Below are positions 59,399 through 64,000 of a stretch of 64,000 bases of DNA, one piece after another. Below the pieces are notes generated by a model. The model made no database searches, had not been told where the DNA came from, and saw only the letters and a program-made list of their open reading frames with translations. A program made the position numbers and the translations under genes. The stretch is from assembly GCA_002734085.1 (NCBI GenBank), contig NVXV01000011.1, forward strand, positions 19,079 to 83,078, given 5' to 3'. The DNA is from Fluviicola sp. Its GTDB lineage: Bacteria; Bacteroidota; Bacteroidia; Flavobacteriales_D; Crocinitomicaceae. Each line of letters starts with the position of its first letter. Position 1 is the first letter of the stretch.

Positions 59399-60688
59399 TT
59401 ATTTTAAGTGGTAATACAAACCAAACTGCCCTCCAATCCATAAGTTTCTGTGAAAATATCTTTTAGGACTCTGCTCCTTATAGAATAAAAGGTAGCTTAA
59501 TTGTGGTGATAAGTTAAGGCTGATTTTTTTGTTCACAAAATAGGAAATACCAATATTAAATTCAGCGGTGTTTAAATGAAAATCGTTAAAGTTCGCAAAA
59601 GTATTTTTTGATTTCCAATCGATGCTATTTTCACTTCTTGAAATTGATAGGTTATAGTTTATTCCTAATGACAAATCTATCGTCCACCTGCTTTGTAAGG
59701 GGATGCTATACCCAACTTTAATTGGAATTCCAACTAAATGATCTCTTACTTGATGACTGGAAGTGATCGAATTGAGGCAAGAATAACGAAGACCGGATTG
59801 TATATAGAGCTGATTGTTAAACTTTCTGATAATTGATAGATCGGCATTCATACTGTTCTTAATTCTTTGAAAATCGGACGATTCAATAAGCGAGTTATTA
59901 TTATTTAAAGATGAATTATCTGGAGTAACTGGCTCGTTATCATATGTTTCTGATCTTAAATCCACGTAAGAATAGGAGAGACCAATAACCCATTTATTAC
60001 CGCTATTGAGTGAGGTATTATGATCGGAAATCGTAAGTTCATTTTGCTCATCTCTTGATTGAGGTAATGATAGCTGTTTTATACTTAATTGATTTATTTT
60101 ATTATCCTCGGAGAGAAATTCTTTATCTATTTTATCGTTTTTGCTTTTATCTTTTGAAGGGAATGAATTGGCTGAAGTTTTGCGCTTGGTTTTATCGGGA
60201 TTAATTTCAGTACTGACTCCGACAAAGTGATCCTTTTCATCGAGAATACTCATGTTTTCTTGTGTTGTTAGATCATTTTTATTCTTTGGAACCAAAGAAT
60301 TGGATTTCATCTGTGTAGAGTGTTCCTTTGTTTCTTTATTCTTTACTTGCTTCATTAAGTGCTTTTGATCTTCATCTTTCTGATTACAATCATCTGGAAA
60401 AATTCTATTTGAAGCATGGTTTGTAATGGTTGTTTCACTGCCTAGATCTTTTGAACTTTCAGTCTTCATTTTATGAGCTAGTTTAGCGTCTGTTTCAGTT
60501 AGTAAAAATATCGTAGTAACTCCAGATGTCCCTGCAAATACAAATAAAAAAATAATAATAAAAAACCTTTTTTTACGCTTTTTTTCTTGAATTTCTGACA
60601 TGACAGCACTCTTGGTAGCAGGGTCAGGCGTTGTACCAAAGTCTTTAAATTTATTTTTTAAATATGCTCTTTCGCTAAGATCCGACAT
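59399..60688 (-). CDS. Membrane-anchored protein with C-terminal outer-membrane beta-barrel (sigma-factor partner)
   Basis: 429 residues. The N-terminal ~40 residues are cytosolic (SERAYLKNKFKDFGTTPDPATK is an anti-sigma-like helix), followed by one inner-membrane helix (FFIIIFLFVFAGTSGVTTIF), a ~150-residue Lys/Ser/Asn-rich linker and a C-terminal beta-barrel (~225-429; NKWVIGLSYSYVDLRS, KVGYSIPLQSRWTIDLSLGI, LWIGGQFGLYYHL). This would put one chain across both membranes. It overlaps the sigma gene by 14 bp, so it is likely its regulator. Its last residue precedes the 35-bp repeat by about 10 bp. Confidence 0.8.
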   Translation of the reverse strand: MSDLSERAYLKNKFKDFGTTPDPATKSAVMSEIQEKKRKKRFFIIIFLFVFAGTSGVTTIFLLTETDAKLAHKMKTESSKDLGSETTITNHASNRIFPDDCNQKDEDQKHLMKQVKNKETKEHSTQMKSNSLVPKNKNDLTTQENMSILDEKDHFVGVSTEINPDKTKRKTSANSFPSKDKSKNDKIDKEFLSEDNKINQLSIKQLSLPQSRDEQNELTISDHNTSLNSGNKWVIGLSYSYVDLRSETYDNEPVTPDNSSLNNNNSLIESSDFQRIKNSMNADLSIIRKFNNQLYIQSGLRYSCLNSITSSHQVRDHLVGIPIKVGYSIPLQSRWTIDLSLGINYNLSISRSENSIDWKSKNTFANFNDFHLNTAEFNIGISYFVNKKISLNLSPQLSYLLFYKEQSPKRYFHRNLWIGGQFGLYYHLK

Positions 60689-61256
60689 GGTTCATATTTT
60701 TAAGTTTTTCATCTGCTCTGTACTCTTCTTCTATCATTTTTCTCAGTTCAGCTTTCGCACGACTGTATTGCGATTTTGAAGTTCCTTCAGAAATACCGAG
60801 CATTTCTCCAATTTCTTTATGTGTATACCCTTCAATTGCATACAAATTAAACACTGTTTGGAATCCTGTTGATAGGGCTCTTATTTTTAGCAATAAATCC
60901 TCCAATTCTAATTCGTCCAAGTATGTTATGCTTACTTGATGATTTTCGAACTTAGCATCATCTTCGTAAACAATTAATTTCTTTTTTCTCAGAAATGCTA
61001 AAGCAGTATTGACTGTGACAATTCTTATCCAACCCCCTAAATTGCCTTGATTTTTAAAAGTGTTTAGCTTGTCAAAAATCTTGATAAAAGATTCTTGCAC
61101 AATGTCTTCAGCTTGATCGTTACTTTTCGAATAACGCAAAGCAATTCCCTTGACCAGAAATGAAAACCGATCATACAACTCTTCCTGTGCACGAGATTTA
61201 TATCGTAAACAGGCTTTTACAAGAGAAGCATCGTCATATTTTTTATACTTGCTCAG
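60675..61256 (-). CDS. ECF-type RNA polymerase sigma factor (no ATG/GTG start)
   Basis: 193 residues if started at CTG 61254-61256. Region 2: SLVKACLRYKSRAQEELYDR, QAEDIVQESFIKIFDKL and GGWIRIVTVNTALAFLRKKK. Region 4: GYTHKEIGEMLGISEGTSKS, QYSRAKAELRKMIEEE. The start at TTG 61176-61178 would cut off region 2.1, so it is rejected; upstream in frame there is no ATG, GTG or TTG before a TGA at 61269. CTG follows the upstream stop by one base, as in coupled reinitiation. The gene overlaps the barrel protein gene by 14 bp. Targets unknown. Confidence 0.85.
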   Translation of the reverse strand: MSKYKKYDDASLVKACLRYKSRAQEELYDRFSFLVKGIALRYSKSNDQAEDIVQESFIKIFDKLNTFKNQGNLGGWIRIVTVNTALAFLRKKKLIVYEDDAKFENHQVSITYLDELELEDLLLKIRALSTGFQTVFNLYAIEGYTHKEIGEMLGISEGTSKSQYSRAKAELRKMIEEEYRADEKLKNMNHVGS

Positions 61257-61257
61257 A

Positions 61258-61926
61258 CTATTTAAATATCAATCCAATTTTTAGTTCAATTCTATTAATG
61301 TGGTGAATATATATGTCATCTTGCGGTAATTCCCATATAGATGGACTGCGAACTAAACGGTTAAAACGATATCCACCACCTATGGTTATTCCAAAATGAT
61401 CAGAGGTGTAGCAGACCATATTTAACGAACCGCCCAGCATAAATCCTTCTTTTTGTTGTTCTAAATCATTAATAGGAAACATGTAACCACTTTGAATTGC
61501 TATATAAGGCGTTATATAATGATTAAAGATATGGTACTTTAACTCTAAATACAAAGGTAGACGTGAATGATTTGCATAATTTTCTACAGAAGCTCCAATT
61601 GCTGCTCCCCATTTTCGATTAATGTTTACTCCAGCTTTTAAATGTAAATAAGCATTAGTTTGTTCACCAGTTGAAATAAGCGGCTCGATATTTAGAAATG
61701 GACCCTTATGGGGATTATAGCCACTTACGGGTTTAATAGTATCGATTTCGTTTCGCTTGTATACCAGATTGCTTCCGTCTTTTGTTTTAATTTTTACTTT
61801 AACTGAATCTGAATGAATGACTTTACCTTTTATTTCTGATCCATTTTTCAGTACAGTTGTTCTTGTCAGTTGCCCAAACCCGGAAAAACTAGCAGCTAAG
61901 AGTAAAATAAGTATATTGATTTTCAT
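61258..61926 (-). CDS. Small outer-membrane beta-barrel protein with N-terminal SH3/LSm-like segment
   Basis: 222 residues with a signal peptide (MKINILILLLAASFSGFGQ). Residues ~20-65 (TVLKNGSEIKGKVIHSDSVK, VKIKTKDGSNLVYKRNEI) form a small SH3/LSm-like beta domain, often seen before OM proteins in this phylum. The rest is a beta-barrel (GAAIGASVENYANHS, LYLELKYHIFNHYITPYIA, RIELKIGLIFK). It is sandwiched in the operon between the LVIVD lipoprotein (2 bp) and the sigma gene (1 bp), suggesting a role in the same surface signal. Confidence 0.82.
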   Translation of the reverse strand: MKINILILLLAASFSGFGQLTRTTVLKNGSEIKGKVIHSDSVKVKIKTKDGSNLVYKRNEIDTIKPVSGYNPHKGPFLNIEPLISTGEQTNAYLHLKAGVNINRKWGAAIGASVENYANHSRLPLYLELKYHIFNHYITPYIAIQSGYMFPINDLEQQKEGFMLGGSLNMVCYTSDHFGITIGGGYRFNRLVRSPSIWELPQDDIYIHHINRIELKIGLIFK

Positions 61927-61928
61927 AA

Positions 61929-63194
61929 TTACTGCATTATTTGAATTGTACTAAGTAAGATTAATTCTTCTGGATTCGAATAGTCGTATTGTTTGATAGC
62001 ATTTTCTCCTATTACTATGGCTACTTCATTATCCGGAATAACATCTACAGCTGTTATATCATTAAATGTGTGAATCAAATTATTTCCAGCTTCGATTGGA
62101 TTTGTAGCGTCAAACACTTTTAAACCTGCACTTCCATCACAAATAAATAGCATGTTGTTGTCAATCCCTAAACCATGTGGATTAGTCATAGAATATGAAC
62201 TTTCTATAAATGGATTGTTGTAATCTGAAATATCAATGATGTCTAATTGATTAAACGCACCTCCACAGCCTGTACCTGAACGAACAGTGACATATGCATA
62301 GTTGTCCTTCACAACTACTGGATCACATGCAGTAAAGTGGTTAACAGAACTGATATGTTCTGGTTGATTCGGAGAAGTTGTGTTGAATATTAACATTCCC
62401 GTAGTTGTTCCCATGAATATATGATCGTTGTAAGCAAATAGTGTCTCCACTTCTCTCGAAACTAAAACACCGTCGTGTAAATTCGGAGCGTCTGGGATAG
62501 AAATATCAAATGGCTTTAAACTTACTTTATCCATTACGTACAAATAATCATTTATTAAAGTAAATTTTGTTATTGAACCAGAAACTCCCTGACTTTGCCC
62601 TTGGTTTGAATTAACTGTATTGGCAATAGACATTGTTTCACAATTAGGACAATTGAGCCAATGTGCGTTATTGTATTCTACTTCCTCTTTGATCGTCTCA
62701 AGCTTCCAGGCAGTTACAACTCCCTTGTCTTTATCTACAGAGCTTATAGGATAATCCATTTCAGTCATAGGTAGAGCCTCAGGAAACGCATTTTTTACTC
62801 GATTGATTTCTACGGGTTGATGGATAGATGAAATATCAAAAACTACTAAATCAATATAACTATTGGTATAGAGTCGATTCCCTCTTATTTCTAATCCTGT
62901 GCATCCAATTAATTCAAGAAACCCGACTTGCTGCGGTGATTCAGGAGAACTATTATCAATAAAATGAATTCCTCGCTCTGGTTCAGTGATGAATAGATAA
63001 TCGTCTTTTATGTATATATTTCCTTGTTTTGTTATTGGCTGAGGACTTTCGAATGCTGGATGATTTCTAAAATCTTCATAAGATGTGTAAATTGGACTGT
63101 AAACTTTATGTTTTTTAAATGTTTTGTCTTTACAGCCTGAAACTATAACGATCAACAATAACAAAAAGTTTATTAATAATGTATTCGTTTTCAT
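61929..63194 (-). CDS. LVIVD-repeat lipoprotein (beta-propeller)
   Basis: 421 residues from ATG 63194; the open frame from 63248 adds a Lys-rich start before the signal. Lipobox IVSGC (Cys ~20). The body has LVIVD-type repeats (YLFITEPERGIHFIDNSSPE, RLYTNSYIDLVVFDISSI, HIFMGTTTGMLIFNTTSP, YAYVTVRSGTGCGGAF, MLFICDGSAGLKVFDATNPI) that build a surface beta-propeller. It heads the four-gene operon ending in the sigma factor and its barrel partner. It may recognise an extracellular signal or ligand. Confidence 0.88.
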   Translation of the reverse strand: MKTNTLLINFLLLLIVIVSGCKDKTFKKHKVYSPIYTSYEDFRNHPAFESPQPITKQGNIYIKDDYLFITEPERGIHFIDNSSPESPQQVGFLELIGCTGLEIRGNRLYTNSYIDLVVFDISSIHQPVEINRVKNAFPEALPMTEMDYPISSVDKDKGVVTAWKLETIKEEVEYNNAHWLNCPNCETMSIANTVNSNQGQSQGVSGSITKFTLINDYLYVMDKVSLKPFDISIPDAPNLHDGVLVSREVETLFAYNDHIFMGTTTGMLIFNTTSPNQPEHISSVNHFTACDPVVVKDNYAYVTVRSGTGCGGAFNQLDIIDISDYNNPFIESSYSMTNPHGLGIDNNMLFICDGSAGLKVFDATNPIEAGNNLIHTFNDITAVDVIPDNEVAIVIGENAIKQYDYSNPEELILLSTIQIMQ

Positions 63195-63557
63195 ATTCTT
63201 ATTTTTTGATTTACTCTTCTGATGCATCAACTTTAAAATTGGTTGCAATTGGAGTTGAGAAATTTCTATTTTACAGAAAATGAATATTTTAATTGTGATG
63301 AATTACGGATTAATGAAATATTGGCAAGTGACATCTCCATTTTCTTTTGTAAAACTTAAAAAGAGCAAGTCAGTCAAATAGTACAAAGAAAGCTGTAAGA
63401 TAGGTAGTACATACCTACAATGAACTGCGACCTCACTGGAGTCTTCACCTTAAAACACCTCAGGAGGTTTATTTGAAAACAGCTTCGCAATGAGTATTAA
63501 TCCGTGTCTGCTTTTATCAGGACAAGACATTCATCACTACTCACTGTCAACTAATCA
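63195..63557. other. 363-bp spacer between the LVIVD gene and the ATPase gene
   Basis: Contains the short palindromes AGGTAGTACATACCT and ACCTCAGGAGGT. A 67-codon frame from 63490 is opposite the ATPase 3' end and is not a gene. No clear promoter for the minus-strand operon was found. Confidence 0.4.
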
Positions 63558-64000
63558 CTACCTAACCTTATACAACTGTATCAAAGCCGTACTCAAAAAC
63601 ACAACTGTAATCGAACTCAAAGGCATCAATATAGCAGCAAAAAGCGGCGTTACATATCCAAGAAAAGCAAAAGTGATTCCAATAGTATTGTAAAGCAGCG
63701 AAAAGTAAAGGCATACCCTCAAAGCTTTGGATGCATATTTTCCAAACTTAAAAAAGGCGGGTAAACTTTGGATTTGATTACTCTTAATGATTGCATCAGA
63801 GGAAGGAGTAAATCGAAACTCATCTTCCGCTACACTTATTCCAAGGTAAGCTGCCTTTAATGCTTCCGAATCATTCAGTCCATCACCGATGTAGGCTACT
63901 TTACCACCAGTTGAATTAAACGTTTTGATGATATCGCGCTTATCCGTTGGGGATTGTTTAAAATGCATGTCAATCGGTCGATCAAGAGGTGAAAATAACT
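63558..64000 (-). CDS. P1B-type heavy-metal ATPase, C-terminal part (5' end outside window)
   Basis: 147 codons seen, entering from base 64000. Motifs: LFSPLDRPIDMHFKQSPTDK, VAYIGDGLNDSEALKAAYLG (the P-domain GDGxND hinge), SDAIIKSNQIQSL and two terminal membrane helices (VCLYFSLLYNTIGITFAFLG, LFAAILMPLSSITVVFLSTA). The FKQSP/GLND text resembles the CcoI/FixI copper-transport subgroup. The final codons (FLSTALIQLYK, then VR and stop) lie on the second copy of the 35-bp repeat. Confidence 0.92.
   Translation of the reverse strand, partial: LFSPLDRPIDMHFKQSPTDKRDIIKTFNSTGGKVAYIGDGLNDSEALKAAYLGISVAEDEFRFTPSSDAIIKSNQIQSLPAFFKFGKYASKALRVCLYFSLLYNTIGITFAFLGYVTPLFAAILMPLSSITVVFLSTALIQLYKVR
63567..63601 (-). 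repeat. 35-bp direct repeat, copy 2 (ATPase 3' end)
   Basis: Same sequence and orientation as 59354-59388. It codes the last residues of the ATPase (FLSTALIQLYK). Flanks on both sides differ from copy 1. Confidence 0.85.

Noticed and set aside
63490..63693. 67-codon plus-strand frame over the 35-bp repeat
   Set aside because: Antisense to the ATPase 3' end; no independent support.

Overview
The window is a low-GC (roughly one-third G+C by eye) chromosomal segment from a member of the Bacteroidota, most likely Flavobacteriales; an affinity near Crocinitomicaceae/Cryomorphaceae is only a guess. The assignment rests on type IX secretion cargo (SprB-like repeats, a T9SS type A sorting domain, a gliding-motility-type C-terminal domain), SpoIIE/TPR sensors, DUF6702, TamB and promoters of the Bacteroidota form TTTG-N19-TAnnTTTG with almost no Shine-Dalgarno sequences.

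Layout. 1-7.3 kb: partial giant adhesin-like secreted protein, small secreted coiled-coil protein, TerB-DnaJ protein, htpG, CAP-domain protein. 7.3-10.7 kb: polyprenyl glycosylphosphotransferase, lipoprotein and Gfo/Idh oxidoreductase (surface polysaccharide). 11.0-15.5 kb: tRNA-His, a 1121-residue six-repeat T9SS cargo protein and a secreted protein. 16.0-23.5 kb: accessory region with a tightly overlapping nine-gene operon (five GNAT acetyltransferases, a methyltransferase, a HAD phosphatase, a transglutaminase-like protein, an ABM-fold protein), a DUF2975/XRE pair, a CPBP protease, a wrecked tyrosine recombinase and tRNA-Lys at the right edge. 23.9-37 kb: housekeeping genes (proline dehydrogenase, shikimate kinase, tsaD, tamB, biotin carboxylase, M1 peptidase). 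37-46 kb: beta-barrels, alpha/beta hydrolases, 3-hydroxyacyl-CoA dehydrogenase, isoaspartyl peptidase, FKBP. 46-49 kb: a three-gene operon of a pentulose-phosphate epimerase-CBS fusion, a DAHP-synthase-like aldolase and a KdsC-like phosphatase. 49-59 kb: secreted protein, TPR-SpoIIE sensor phosphatase, META lipoprotein, ACMSD-like amidohydrolase, 2OG-Fe(II) oxygenase, NAD(P)HX repair enzyme. 59-64 kb: a sigma-factor operon (LVIVD lipoprotein, OMP, ECF sigma, membrane-anchored barrel protein) lying between two perfect 35-bp direct repeats, one of which is the 3' end of a P1B-type ATPase gene that runs off the window.

Most interesting: (1) the epimerase-CBS / aldolase / KdsC operon, which mirrors the three steps of Kdo synthesis but replaces the SIS isomerase half of KdsD by a ribulose-phosphate-epimerase barrel and KdsA by a type I-beta DAHP synthase with altered substrate loops: a candidate alternative ulosonate route; (2) the GNAT-array operon beside an integrase remnant; (3) the sigma module bracketed by 35-bp repeats derived from the ATPase 3' end, with an ECF sigma gene that has no usual start codon and a partner protein predicted to span both membranes; (4) a 21-bp tandem array between two REP-like palindromes. 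All functions are read from sequence only; none was checked against a database.
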